Notes: generated from the sequence alone by a model not told the origin. Counted from the first letter of the stretch, positions 45,530 through 54,448 are shown. The stretch: DNA of 55,850 bases from Pseudomonadota bacterium (GCA_900299205.1 OMIW01000129.1:1-55850); one strand, 5' to 3'. Numbers and translations: made by a program.

Positions 45530-46552
45530 GTGCATAGTTGGTGTGAATATACTCCTCAGGAGGCGAAGATTTCTCACTCTCCGGACCCTACCTTACTTGC
45601 CCCTGAAACAGTCTGGGCTGAAAGATACACGATCCAGCAAGTGCTCGGCTCGGGCGGGATGGGGAACGTGTACCTCGCCCATGACAATCTCCTCAGCAAC
45701 CGACCTGTCGCCTTAAAAATACTCCATTATTCTCTCGCCGTCGACGCCGATCAGCGAGAGCGTTTCATGCGCGAGTTCGTTGTCTCACGCTCAATCACTC
45801 ATCCATCAGTAATTCGCGTGTACGATTGGGGGAATGATCGCGGCATTCCCTTCTATTCAATGGAATACCTCGAGGGTGAATCCCTTCAAAAGTTAGCTCA
45901 CACTCACTCCCTGAAGTTCGAAGAGATTTGTCGTATGGTCCTGCTTATTGCAGAGGGCCTAGAAGCGGTACACGGCGCAGAAATAGTCCACCGGGATATA
46001 AAGTCATCAAATATTATCTGCGACGTCTCAGGGGGCATACGGATTATCGATTTCGGGGTCGCGTCCGCAAGCGGTATGACAGACCTCTTCAGTGACCGAA
46101 TCGTCGGCTCAACTCACTATCTTGCCCCCGAGCTCTGGAGGAAGAAGGTCGCCGACCCCCAAACTGACCTATATGCTCTCGGCATTCTTTGCCACGAATT
46201 ATGCTCGGGACATTTACCTTTCGATGCCGAATCGACAGAGGGTCTCATGTACCAGCATGTGAGCAAAAAAATCCCGCCGCTCCACAGCGAGAACCCCGGA
46301 ATTCCTGCGTGGTTTTCACAATTAGTAACAAGCCTTGTTGCCAAAGATCCTAATCAAAGGCCTCGGACCGCCATGGAGGTGGCGAATTGCGTGAGAAGCC
46401 ATGTCTTAAAACCCCCAGACCAGATCCTAATAGCTGGAAAAGTAGCTCCTCAGAAAAAACCTAACTCCCCTTGTCTCAAATATAAATACCTACTTACCCT
46501 CTCGATAATCGGCCTCTCTGTTCTCGCTCTCACATTTCTACTCAAATCATAA
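45530..46552 (+). CDS. Membrane-anchored Ser/Thr protein kinase
   Basis: This bacterial Hanks-type kinase has a G-loop GSGGMG (40-45), Lys63, HRDIKSSN (154-161, catalytic Asp156), DFG (174-176) and an APE-like LAPELW. All catalytic residues are present. A single membrane segment (about 320-338) ends the protein, leaving almost nothing outside, so no periplasmic sensor is present. The frame begins at GTG 45530 without SD. A perfect AGGAGG at 45558-45563 lies inside it and is followed 5 nt later by an in-frame ATT (codon 14), so the true start is unclear. No phosphatase gene is adjacent. Confidence 0.85.
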   Translation: MHSWCEYTPQEAKISHSPDPTLLAPETVWAERYTIQQVLGSGGMGNVYLAHDNLLSNRPVALKILHYSLAVDADQRERFMREFVVSRSITHPSVIRVYDWGNDRGIPFYSMEYLEGESLQKLAHTHSLKFEEICRMVLLIAEGLEAVHGAEIVHRDIKSSNIICDVSGGIRIIDFGVASASGMTDLFSDRIVGSTHYLAPELWRKKVADPQTDLYALGILCHELCSGHLPFDAESTEGLMYQHVSKKIPPLHSENPGIPAWFSQLVTSLVAKDPNQRPRTAMEVANCVRSHVLKPPDQILIAGKVAPQKKPNSPCLKYKYLLTLSIIGLSVLALTFLLKS

Positions 46553-46978
46553 GGTACGGATCAAAGCCCCCCCCCTTCTTCTCGGAATCCGCAGTCAAAT
46601 TAAAACAGCACCACAAGAATGGGATTGCATGATTTGGAAACCTGAGGTTAGTTAAACCTGAGCCGTTACACACCTGGAATAGCCCTATCCCGTTCCCGAA
46701 TCTGTGGTTGGGCTATTGTTTGGTCAAGCATCGCTTTCACCACTTGTCGCATCCTTTCATCGAAACCTTTGGCGAAAGAGATACATAAAGTCGTGTCTTT
46801 AAGATTGAACAAATGCTCTGACGTCGACTGCTATAACGGACGGAGAGTTTCGTCTGGGCTGCGCTTCGACCAGTTTGCGGCCATGAGCAGATGGGGCATA
46901 AACACAAACCGAAGACACATCTGGTCGGCCAGCGGTGTCCCGTTCTCTTGATATGCTAGATGTCTGGAGGCTTTTAGC
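46553..46978. other. Intergenic region, no gene seen
   Basis: These 426 nt contain a C9 tract (46567-46575) and a direct repeat of AAACCTGAG at 46638-46646 and 46654-46662. The first copy also forms the odd palindrome AACCTGAGGTT. GGAGG at 46966-46970 serves the next gene. ORFs here are short and unlike proteins. I find no tRNA. Confidence 0.4.
46638..46662 (+). repeat. Direct repeat, possible operator
   Basis: Two copies of AAACCTGAG start 16 nt apart in the long leader upstream of the M23-like lipoprotein gene. Two half-sites with 1.5-turn spacing could bind a regulator, but no cognate is known. Confidence 0.3.
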
Positions 46979-48328
46979 TTGAGATTTTCTCATATTTCTC
47001 CCCTTTTGAGTCTTACCTTCGCAATCCTCACCCTCGGCCCCCTTGGCTGTCGAGATGGCCTACAACTATGGGGCTCCTCAATTTCCCTGCAACAGCTTCG
47101 TCCCGTTGGTCTGGCCCCCTCCCCGGTTATTGTGACGGTTGGGGATAGCCAGGGCATTAGGTTAATGACGGTTCAAAGAGTCGATGGTAAGAGAAAAAAA
47201 ACTATTCTATCCCAGAGCTACTCTCCTCCAGCACAACCTGCTGTTGAGGAATTACTTCTAAGCGTCGCGTCGGATCCCCCGTCACAGGGTCAGCTAATTC
47301 TCCGGGTCGCCGTTGAGGATGGGCAGGGTAATCAATCATCTCAAGATTTTGCAATTCCTCACTCAGACGAGACTCCGGGCATCTCGCTGTTCAAAGGCCC
47401 TCAATCTCTCACCGAGGCAGAACCCGCGGTTGCCATTATCCAGACCTCAGGGGAAGGTGTAGAATCTGCGGGGATCATGATCGGAACGCGAAAAATTCCT
47501 GGTATTCCAATATCCCTGCGAGGCTCCGCCGGCAGAGCTGATAAATTTCTAACCCTTTTTGCACCACCATCAGCCTCTGATGGCTCCACCATTCGCATCT
47601 ATGCCCAGAATCGGGCTCTTAATACCGCCTCCACCCCTCTCGGAATTGCCGTTCGCTCGGCAAGTGCTCCCGAGAAAACTATCAGGATCCGTCAAGACGA
47701 CGTATTAGGCATGATATCCTCTTCGGTTTCCCTCCTCCGAAGAGAATCAAACCTTTATGACGCATCGCTGTTATTTCAGGGGGAAACCCTCAGTCCAGAA
47801 ACTTCTCTCAAGCAGTTTTTTGGTTCATTTCTCGAGGTAAACCTGGCAGTAATTTCCCGGTTACTTGCCGTAAAGCCCCGGTTACCCACGCCCCTCAAGG
47901 GCCCGCTTACAAAACCTTCAGGTCGGCTTGTCGCCCCCTTTCGGAGCCGGTTGACAATAGCGACAGAGACAGAATCCTTCCGTACCAGTCCCATGCCCTT
48001 TCAATTACGAGAGGGCGAAGCCACCGGTGTAAAATCAATCGGACAAGGGACCGTAGTTTTCAACGAACATTTAGGACCTCTCGGAAACGCAGTAGGGGTT
48101 GATTCTGGCTCTGGTCTCGTGCTCGTTTACGGCCTTCTTGAGTCTTCACCGCTGTCCTTGGGCTCACGAGTCATAGTCGGGGCAAATATCGGAAAACCGC
48201 AGCGCCACTTTGGCCAAAATGTGGGGCGGTACCTGATAGGCGCGTTTATCAATGGCGATCCAATCAACCCCGCCCCCTTTTTCAACAAGGAGTGGATCGA
48301 GAGCTCTCTCAGCCCGTACCTCAAGTAA
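46979..48328 (+). CDS. Lipoprotein with degenerate M23 (LytM) domain
   Basis: The TTG at 46979 is supported by GGAGG 8 nt upstream. A lipobox LGPLGC puts the lipidated cysteine at residue 24. The central part resembles Ig-like repeats. The last 130 residues follow the LytM/M23 order, with GTVVFNEHLGPLGNAVGVDSG, then VYGLLE, SLGSRVIVGANIG and NGDPINPAPFFNKEWI. The metal ligands and the catalytic His are missing: the HxxxD site reads FQLREGE and the HLHF site reads YLIGAF. LytM relatives without ligands (EnvC, NlpD) activate amidases, so a regulatory or structural envelope role is likely. Confidence 0.75.
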   Translation: MRFSHISPLLSLTFAILTLGPLGCRDGLQLWGSSISLQQLRPVGLAPSPVIVTVGDSQGIRLMTVQRVDGKRKKTILSQSYSPPAQPAVEELLLSVASDPPSQGQLILRVAVEDGQGNQSSQDFAIPHSDETPGISLFKGPQSLTEAEPAVAIIQTSGEGVESAGIMIGTRKIPGIPISLRGSAGRADKFLTLFAPPSASDGSTIRIYAQNRALNTASTPLGIAVRSASAPEKTIRIRQDDVLGMISSSVSLLRRESNLYDASLLFQGETLSPETSLKQFFGSFLEVNLAVISRLLAVKPRLPTPLKGPLTKPSGRLVAPFRSRLTIATETESFRTSPMPFQLREGEATGVKSIGQGTVVFNEHLGPLGNAVGVDSGSGLVLVYGLLESSPLSLGSRVIVGANIGKPQRHFGQNVGRYLIGAFINGDPINPAPFFNKEWIESSLSPYLK

Positions 48329-48570
48329 ACATACGGAACAGCCCTCTCTTTTTTATCCCGCTTCCATACCAGCATATCCCGACGTCGAGTTGTTGTTATT
48401 TTTCAAATAATCGCTATAATTCAAGGGTCAAGATTAATTATTTCTGGGTAGGCGCACCAACTCCGGCGCTTTAACCCACCTAATGCTCAGGTGCCTTATC
48501 CAGCCCTCAGTGTTCGATATTTGGTGAAGCGGTTAAGGCTTCAGTCACGTTTTTTCGGCTCGGTCGGTCT

Positions 48571-48978
48571 ATGTCTGGCCAAACGCGTCTTCTCAGTATT
48601 ATCGTCGGTGCCATTGCCGTAGGGGCTGCTCTCATCTGGCAGGCCACAATGAGCACCGCCTCGGTGATTCTGACTCCCTCCGAGATAATCAACCTTAAGC
48701 AAGAAAGTAGGATGAGGATCAGAATGGGAGGAAAAGTGGCTGCGGAAGGCCTCTCATATGCGGTTTCACCATCATTCGTGCTTTCGTTCCGTTTAGCTGA
48801 CAGGGACGCATCTGACAAGTCGATTCCCGTTATTTATCGGAATATTAAGCCAGACATGTTTGCCCCCGGTAGGGACGTTTTGATCGATGGGGATTGGAAA
48901 GATGGAGCGTTCCATGCGACGAGTCTCCTGACTCAATGCCCCTCAAAATATGAACCGAGCGTGGCGACCCCAGATTGA
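48571..48978 (+). CDS. ccmE: Cytochrome c maturation heme chaperone CcmE, CxxxY type
   Basis: CcmE binds heme covalently in the periplasm and passes it to CcmF. The 135-residue protein has an N-terminal membrane anchor (about 5-28) and the OB-fold with MRIRMGGKVA and VIYRNIKPDMFAPG, both recognisable in CcmE. The heme-binding segment reads TQCPSKYEP: Cys123 replaces the usual His of HxxxY, with Tyr127 kept. This CxxxY form is known from some deltaproteobacteria and archaea. It heads the ccm run here; ccmF follows after about 50 nt. Confidence 0.88.
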   Translation: MSGQTRLLSIIVGAIAVGAALIWQATMSTASVILTPSEIINLKQESRMRIRMGGKVAAEGLSYAVSPSFVLSFRLADRDASDKSIPVIYRNIKPDMFAPGRDVLIDGDWKDGAFHATSLLTQCPSKYEPSVATPD

Positions 48979-49030
48979 GAGCAAGCCATTTCCTTATCTG
49001 ACGTCAGTCTAGTAGTTGCGAGCACCTTTT

Positions 49031-51007
49031 ATGTCTTCAGAGCTTGGTCATTTAACCCTGATGCTCGCATGGTTGTTTTGCTGCTCTTCTCTTCTGCTCG
49101 CGATCACGGCCGCTCTCCGCTCCTCATCCGCTCTCTTCCTCGCATCCACGAGAGCTACCATTTCATGTGGCGCGCTTCTTCTTATATCTCTTGCGAGTCT
49201 CGCTGGGGCATTCCTTGCCGAGGATTATACCAACCAGTTCGTTTGGCAGTTCTCAAGCCGCGATATGCCATGGATTTACAAAATTACCGCGGTATGGGGA
49301 GGTATGGATGGCTCGATGTTATTGTGGGCGAGCTTCCTTGGCCTTGGGGCTGCGTTGCTCGCCATTCAGCAACGTCAGGCCAAGAGCGAGATGATGGCTT
49401 GGGTTATCGCCGCGGCAAATTCATCCACCTTCTTCTTCACATCGGTGACCCTCTTTAGCACAAACCCTTTTCGATATCTTCAGACGCCGATCGTACCTGC
49501 CGATGGAAATGGACTCAATCCTCTCCTCCAGAATCCATACATGGCGATTCATCCTCCGATGCTATATGCGGGCTTTACCCTTTTCGCCGTTCCTTTCGCC
49601 TTTTGCTTAGGAGCTCTGGCATCAGGCAACCTTTCCAATAAATGGATCATGTTGACGAGGCGATGGACCCTTGTTGCCTGGGCATTCCTCACCGTGGGTA
49701 TCACACTCGGAGGTCATTGGGCATACCTGGAACTTGGCTGGGGCGGGTTTTGGGCGTGGGACCCGGTAGAGAACTCATCGTTTCTTCCCTGGCTGAGCGG
49801 GACGGCATTTCTTCATTCCGTGATGATCCAGGAGCGCAAACAGATGCTCCGATTCTGGAACGTGTGGCTGATTGGATTAACCTACGGGCTGACCGTTTTC
49901 GGGACGTTTCTTACCCGATCAGGCATTGTTCAAAGCATACATGCCTTCGCATCAACCGACATCGGGTGGCTGTTCCTAACGTACCTCTCAGTACTTGCCG
50001 TGGGCTTAACATGGCTGAGCTATTACCGTAGAGCCCTCTTACGCTCAGAGCGCTCACTTGAAAGTTTGTTATCTCGGGAGGCCTTTTTTCTCTTTAACAA
50101 TCTCGTGTTTCTCAGCATCTGCTTCTCGGTGCTCTGGGGAGTCATGTTCCCGGTGATATCTGAGGCGATAACAGGGGTAAAACAGACGATAGGGGCCCCG
50201 TTTTTCAATGCGGTGACGATACCTTTTTTCCTCTTGATGTTATTTCTTATGGGAGTTGGACCAGCGGCGGCGTGGAGACGTTCAAATGGACGTCGCCTCT
50301 TTCATTTGTGCGCCACCCCTGCCATCGGAGGATTGGCGATTGGTGTGTTTCTGCTCATAATCGGGGTTCGTGGTTTTTATCCGACTCTTGCCTACTCACT
50401 TAGTTGGTTCGTAGTTCTCTCGGTACTACGTGAATTGTATCGGGCCGTCAGAGCTCAGCGACCGACCCACCCATCTCTCCTTAGCGCCACTACATCTGCA
50501 CTCTCAAAACATCATCGAAGGTTTGCGGGAGCTCTTGTGCATATAGGAGTGGCATTAACCGCCGTAGCTATTACCTCGTCAATGGCCCATAAAACGGAGC
50601 AAGAGCTAAGTTTAAAACCGGGAGAATCTGTCACCATCGGCCGATACTCCATCACTCTCAGGGAACTCTCAGAGGAGCGAAGGCCAAATTATCAGGCACT
50701 GGCCGCCCATCTCGATGTCACACAAATCAGTAACAAGAGCTCCCCCCCGTTTTCTCTAACCCCCGAGATGCGCCGATATTTCCGTAACCAAGAAACAACA
50801 TCAGAGGTTGCTCTGAGAATGGATTGGTTAGAAGACCTTTACATCGTCTTAGCTGGGGTTCACGGAGATGATAGTGGTAGCGTGGCGTTGAAAGTTTTCA
50901 TAAACCCTCTTCAGGTATGGCTCTGGGTGGGGGTCTTAATCATGACGATGGGGACCCTAGCCGCCCTCTCGCCGAGGGCGATGTTTGTGCATTCTTCAGA
51001 GGTCTAG
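49031..51007 (+). CDS. ccmF: Cytochrome c heme lyase subunit CcmF
   Basis: CcmF is the polytopic heme lyase that attaches heme to apocytochrome c. The 658-residue protein has many membrane helices, the WWD domain WGGFWAWDPVEN (237-248) and likely heme-ligand histidines at 174 (IHPPMLY) and 229 (GGHWAYLE). A large periplasmic loop lies near the C-terminus (about 520-620). The ATG at 49031 was chosen; an in-frame TTG at 49016 is less likely. The small CcmI-like gene follows after 5 nt. Confidence 0.94.
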   Translation: MSSELGHLTLMLAWLFCCSSLLLAITAALRSSSALFLASTRATISCGALLLISLASLAGAFLAEDYTNQFVWQFSSRDMPWIYKITAVWGGMDGSMLLWASFLGLGAALLAIQQRQAKSEMMAWVIAAANSSTFFFTSVTLFSTNPFRYLQTPIVPADGNGLNPLLQNPYMAIHPPMLYAGFTLFAVPFAFCLGALASGNLSNKWIMLTRRWTLVAWAFLTVGITLGGHWAYLELGWGGFWAWDPVENSSFLPWLSGTAFLHSVMIQERKQMLRFWNVWLIGLTYGLTVFGTFLTRSGIVQSIHAFASTDIGWLFLTYLSVLAVGLTWLSYYRRALLRSERSLESLLSREAFFLFNNLVFLSICFSVLWGVMFPVISEAITGVKQTIGAPFFNAVTIPFFLLMLFLMGVGPAAAWRRSNGRRLFHLCATPAIGGLAIGVFLLIIGVRGFYPTLAYSLSWFVVLSVLRELYRAVRAQRPTHPSLLSATTSALSKHHRRFAGALVHIGVALTAVAITSSMAHKTEQELSLKPGESVTIGRYSITLRELSEERRPNYQALAAHLDVTQISNKSSPPFSLTPEMRRYFRNQETTSEVALRMDWLEDLYIVLAGVHGDDSGSVALKVFINPLQVWLWVGVLIMTMGTLAALSPRAMFVHSSEV

Positions 51008-51012
51008 AACAG

Positions 51013-51237
51013 ATGGTGCTGATAATCCTGTGCCTCATCACATCAGGGCTCGTGCTATGGACCTTGGCCCCGTTGATCAGAGACCAAGCGGATCCTGCTC
51101 CTTTCCTCACATCCGGTTCCGATGAAGAAGCAGCACGACTGGCTCGAAGAAGCCAGAGGATCGCTGATTTATCTGCCGACCGAGAACTCGGGAAGGTGGA
51201 TGAACGGGAATTTTCTAAACTTCGCGAGGAGGATTAG
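51013..51237 (+). CDS. Small CcmI-N-terminal-like protein
   Basis: The 74-residue protein has one N-terminal membrane helix (MVLIILCLITSGLVLWTLAPL). A cytosolic helix with RIADLSADRELGKVDEREFSKL follows, the pattern seen in the N-terminal part of CcmI/CycH and in short stand-alone versions within ccm operons. It lacks the periplasmic TPR part that binds apocytochrome. It starts 5 nt after ccmF and lies just before ccmA. The role is inferred from context and this motif. Confidence 0.7.
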   Translation: MVLIILCLITSGLVLWTLAPLIRDQADPAPFLTSGSDEEAARLARRSQRIADLSADRELGKVDEREFSKLREED

Positions 51238-51307
51238 CTGAACCGTCGAGGGGGCAGCACCACGATTGATCTGCTCACAGTCATCACCTCGGTATGGAAT
51301 CGCTCGT

Positions 51308-51997
51308 ATGCTTGGAAACAAAACGTCCCCTTCGCTCACAGATGATTGTACCCTCATCTCTCTGCGCGATATCGGTCTGAAGCGGGGATTTTTTTCTCTT
51401 TCTCAGATTACTCTTTTGGGGCAGCGAGCACAGGTAATACTGATCGTGGGACACAACGGGGCTGGCAAAACCACCTTAATCCGAACACTGGCTGGGCTTA
51501 TTAAGCCATCAATAGGCTCGATTACTCGACGGCATCGTGGGATCGCGATTGCGACGACCGACGCATTGGCGTTCGGGGGCCTCACCGTAGCGCAGAACCT
51601 TTCCCTGTTTGCCAGACTGGAGGGTTCTCCCATTCCCCAGGAGAGCGTGGAAAATTGGGGACTGGCAGCCTCGCTAAATTCCAAACTCTCAAACCTGTCC
51701 CGAGGGCTAACCGCTCGCGTTTCCCTCCTGCGCGCTTTTAGCTCTTCCGCTGAGCTACTCCTCTTTGACGAGCCCACGAGCAATCTTGATGATGCAGGTG
51801 GGAAACTGTTCGCTGATTCTGTTCAAGCACGAAAGGGTCTTGGTCACCTGACCATTATAGCAACTCATGACCTGACTCGATTACTACCTCTTGCTTCGAG
51901 CGTTATCGTCCTTGAACGAGGCACTATCCAACATCACGCTGAAAATCGAGCCGAAATTGACTTGGCTCTTGATTACTACCATTACTCCAATAGGTGA
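51308..51997 (+). CDS. ccmA: Heme exporter ATP-binding protein CcmA
   Basis: CcmA is the ATPase of the CcmABCD complex that releases holo-CcmE. The 229-residue protein has Walker A GHNGAGKTT, a Q-loop region reading ATTDAL rather than a clear glutamine, signature LSRGLTAR, Walker B LLLFDEPTSNLD and the H-loop IIATHD. The signature differs slightly from LSxGQ. ATG 51308 was used; an in-frame TTG at 51266 would add 14 residues. Its stop overlaps the ccmB start by four nt (GTGA), so they are translationally coupled. Confidence 0.9.
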   Translation: MLGNKTSPSLTDDCTLISLRDIGLKRGFFSLSQITLLGQRAQVILIVGHNGAGKTTLIRTLAGLIKPSIGSITRRHRGIAIATTDALAFGGLTVAQNLSLFARLEGSPIPQESVENWGLAASLNSKLSNLSRGLTARVSLLRAFSSSAELLLFDEPTSNLDDAGGKLFADSVQARKGLGHLTIIATHDLTRLLPLASSVIVLERGTIQHHAENRAEIDLALDYYHYSNR

Positions 51998-52728
51998 GCG
52001 TTCCGATGAGCACGTCCCCCTCGCCCTGTTTTCCGCCTCGCAAACCCTCGCCGGGACGCATCTGGTATATTCTTGTTCAAAAAGATATCTCCCTCATGCT
52101 GTTCTCCCGAGAGGGCGCGACGGGGCTTGTAACGCTTTCGCTCATGAACGCCACCATACTCGCTATCGGAACAACGAGTGCAATGTTGATAAGAGAGCAC
52201 ATACTCCGAATTGCCCCCGCGCTGCTGGTGGCAAGCTTCATCTTTTCGATCCTCACTTTTGTCGAGCACGGCTGCGCGGTCGACTATCGTGAGCGTGCTA
52301 TCGATGCTCTCCGCGTCATGGGGATTCCTCCTGCTTCTTTGTTCCTTGCGAAGGTATGTGCAATTTCTCTCTTTATCGCCGGTGGGGCGATGGTAAGCGC
52401 ATCAACCCTCTCGCTTCTCCTCGATTTATCCCTTTTTAAGGTGTGGGACCAACTCCTTGTTTGCGCATCGCTTCTTTCGATTGGATTTTCCTCTCTTTTA
52501 GTACTCCTCTCTACGATCACGATTAGTGCGCGCCTCCAAGGTATTATTCTACCCCTTCTCGCAATCCCCCTGTCCTTTCCTCTCACCCTTTCCGGAATTG
52601 AACTAACTCTTGAGTCCTTGGTAGGAGGTGGTATTTGGCAGTCTCCATGGCTTCCTCTCCTCATTATTGCCGATGTAGTGTACCTTGTCGGGGGCATTAA
52701 TCTTTTTGAATTTGCGGTGAAATCATGA
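51994..52728 (+). CDS. ccmB: Heme exporter permease CcmB
   Basis: CcmB is a membrane subunit of the CcmABC transporter. The 244-residue protein has about six membrane segments and an N-terminal KDISLMLFSREGATGLV stretch equivalent to the KDLxxExRxxE start of the family. It begins with GTG overlapping the ccmA stop, although an ATG follows at 52006. It ends overlapping the ccmC start by four nt (ATGA). The sequence is divergent, so order in the operon adds much of the confidence. Confidence 0.85.
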   Translation: MSVPMSTSPSPCFPPRKPSPGRIWYILVQKDISLMLFSREGATGLVTLSLMNATILAIGTTSAMLIREHILRIAPALLVASFIFSILTFVEHGCAVDYRERAIDALRVMGIPPASLFLAKVCAISLFIAGGAMVSASTLSLLLDLSLFKVWDQLLVCASLLSIGFSSLLVLLSTITISARLQGIILPLLAIPLSFPLTLSGIELTLESLVGGGIWQSPWLPLLIIADVVYLVGGINLFEFAVKS

Positions 52729-53408
52729 TTCCATCTTGGCATGACACAACCGAGCGGCTCTCAGCCTTGGTTGCATCGGCACTAATTCCCCTCTCGTTGT
52801 GGATCATCTTTATGAAGGTCCCTAACGAACAGGTCATGGGAGCCGTCCAGAGGATCTTCTATTTTCACGTGGGCTCTGCAATAGCCGCATATGCTGCGGT
52901 CGGTATCTCATTCATCGCCGGGATTAAGTTTTTGCTTTTTGGAAATGTAAGCGACGATGCAATGAACGAGGCTGCAGGTGAAGTGGGCCTGCTTCTTTGC
53001 ACTATCGTCCTCGGTTCCGGAATGATTTGGGGACACGCCGCGTGGAATACCTGGTTCAGGTGGGAGCCCCGCCTCGTAACATTTCTCCTGTTATGGCTGA
53101 TATTTGTGGCATTCGTCCTTCTTCGCGCTTTCGGGGAACGGGAGGTTATCGGACCGCAGGCGGCTGTGCTCTCTATAATAGGCTCAGCTACCGTCCCTCT
53201 TGTCTGGATTTCTGTCAAACTCCTTCCTCAAGCAGCTCAGCTTCATCCCCAGGTTATTGAGAATCAGGGGCTCCGACACCCCCTTTTTACCGTAGCCTTT
53301 CTCGTCTCCACGGTAGCTATTATGTCCTTCATGGTATGGCTTGTGCTCGCAAGAGCCCGGATAGGGATTCTTGAAAGAACATTAAGCAGCTCTCGTTTTA
53401 CTAACTAG
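52725..53408 (+). CDS. ccmC: Heme export/loading protein CcmC
   Basis: CcmC presents heme to CcmE through a WWD domain and two histidines. The 227-residue protein has six membrane segments, the family's QRIFYFHVGSA (His48) and a second histidine in AQLHPQ (about 196). The WWD domain reads WNTWFRWEPRLV (108-118 region), with Glu in place of the usual Asp of WxWD. The start overlaps the ccmB stop (ATGA). ccmD follows 26 nt later. Confidence 0.9.
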   Translation: MIPSWHDTTERLSALVASALIPLSLWIIFMKVPNEQVMGAVQRIFYFHVGSAIAAYAAVGISFIAGIKFLLFGNVSDDAMNEAAGEVGLLLCTIVLGSGMIWGHAAWNTWFRWEPRLVTFLLLWLIFVAFVLLRAFGEREVIGPQAAVLSIIGSATVPLVWISVKLLPQAAQLHPQVIENQGLRHPLFTVAFLVSTVAIMSFMVWLVLARARIGILERTLSSSRFTN

Positions 53409-53434
53409 AAAACTCTCTGATTTCCCCTCAAAAG

Positions 53435-53620
53435 ATGAATATCATGCCTGAAATTGCCACTCCTGATACGTTTCCATCCCTCCTTGCGGGGTACTCAGTG
53501 ATTTGGGGCCTAATCGTTGCTTACCTTATCTTTCTATCGAAGAGGGTTCGCCTCCTCGAGGGACAGATTAAGTCCTCTTATTTGCCCAAGGGAGTCTTAA
53601 CGAATGAACCAACGGAATGA
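53435..53620 (+). CDS. ccmD: CcmD-like small membrane protein
   Basis: CcmD is a short single-pass protein that helps release holo-CcmE from CcmABC. The 61-residue product has one membrane helix (LLAGYSVIWGLIVAYLIFL, about 16-34), with the aromatic AYxxxW pattern, followed by a basic amphipathic helix (KRVRLLEGQIKS). This is the CcmD layout. A second ATG lies three codons in. Its last 17 nt overlap the start of engB. Confidence 0.75.
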   Translation: MNIMPEIATPDTFPSLLAGYSVIWGLIVAYLIFLSKRVRLLEGQIKSSYLPKGVLTNEPTE

Positions 53621-54239
53621 GCCTTTCTCTGCCCCTATTCGGATAATTAACGCCACCTTTATGCGCGGAGCCGATGAATCTGCAGACTTACCGCTGACAA
53701 CAATCCCTGAAGTCGCATTTATCGGACGAACAAATGTTGGCAAATCAACGCTCATTAATCGAGTAACCGGTCGTCGCTCCATCGCTCGTGCAAGTTCGAC
53801 TCCGGGTCGTACACAGCAGTTCAACCTTTATCAGGCAGAGATTGTTGAAGGGGAGCATCGGTGGCCGATAGTATTTGTTGACTTGCCGGGGTTCGGCTAC
53901 TCACAGTTTTCCAAGAAAAAACGGGTTGCCCTCGAAAAAGCTACTGTAACTTACCTCACTCAGCGTCCCTCGCTATCCCTCATCTGTTTGCTCAACGACA
54001 TTAGGCGAGACCCCGAGGAGGACGAGTTATTTGTGGCCTCGATAGCCCGGGAAAGAGATATTCCGCTCATCACCGTGATTACCAAAGGTGACAAATTAGC
54101 TACCAACGAGGCCATGAAGAGGAGGCGTGAAATTGAGCGACACTTCTGCCTTCCGGCTGGCGAAAGTTGTCTGACTGGGACTAAAGTTGACGCAGGCGGG
54201 TTGATTGCGCGAATCCTGCGAGAGATTCAACCAGGATAG
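53604..54239 (+). CDS. engB: Ribosome biogenesis GTPase EngB (YsxC/YihA)
   Basis: EngB is an essential TRAFAC GTPase needed for 50S assembly. It has G1 GRTNVGKST, G2 TPGRTQ, G3 DLPGFG and G4 TKGDK. At 211 residues it is standard. A GGGAG about 9 nt before the ATG lies inside ccmD, and the genes overlap by 17 nt, so translation is probably coupled even though the functions differ. It is the last gene of the ccm run before the tRNA region. Confidence 0.94.
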   Translation: MNQRNEPFSAPIRIINATFMRGADESADLPLTTIPEVAFIGRTNVGKSTLINRVTGRRSIARASSTPGRTQQFNLYQAEIVEGEHRWPIVFVDLPGFGYSQFSKKKRVALEKATVTYLTQRPSLSLICLLNDIRRDPEEDELFVASIARERDIPLITVITKGDKLATNEAMKRRREIERHFCLPAGESCLTGTKVDAGGLIARILREIQPG

Positions 54240-54361
54240 CCATTCTCTTGAGGCGCCATGGCTCCCGTTTGCTAAAATAAGGGGTTAAGAATCAGGGATT
54301 TTTAGGACCTTGGATCGAACGACCGGAAGGTAATAATCCGGCAACTGCCCTAAAATATGCT

Positions 54362-54448
54362 CGGAGAGAGAGGGATTCGAACCCCCGTCACGGTTTCCCG
54401 TGAACCTGATTTCGAGTCAGGCACCTTCAGCCACTCGGCCATCTCTCC
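54362..54448 (-). tRNA. tRNA-Ser(CGA)
   Basis: The minus strand folds as a class II tRNA: acceptor GGAGAGA/TCTCTCC with G discriminator, anticodon CGA within ACTCGAAA, a long variable arm (TCACGGG...CCGTGA) and T-arm GGTTCGAATCC. Length is 87 nt. CCA is not encoded. Confidence 0.95.

Noticed and set aside
48505-48570. tRNA-like sequence (GAAGCGGTTAAGGC) before ccmE
   Set aside because: It looks like a D-arm only; no acceptor or T-arm can be formed around it.
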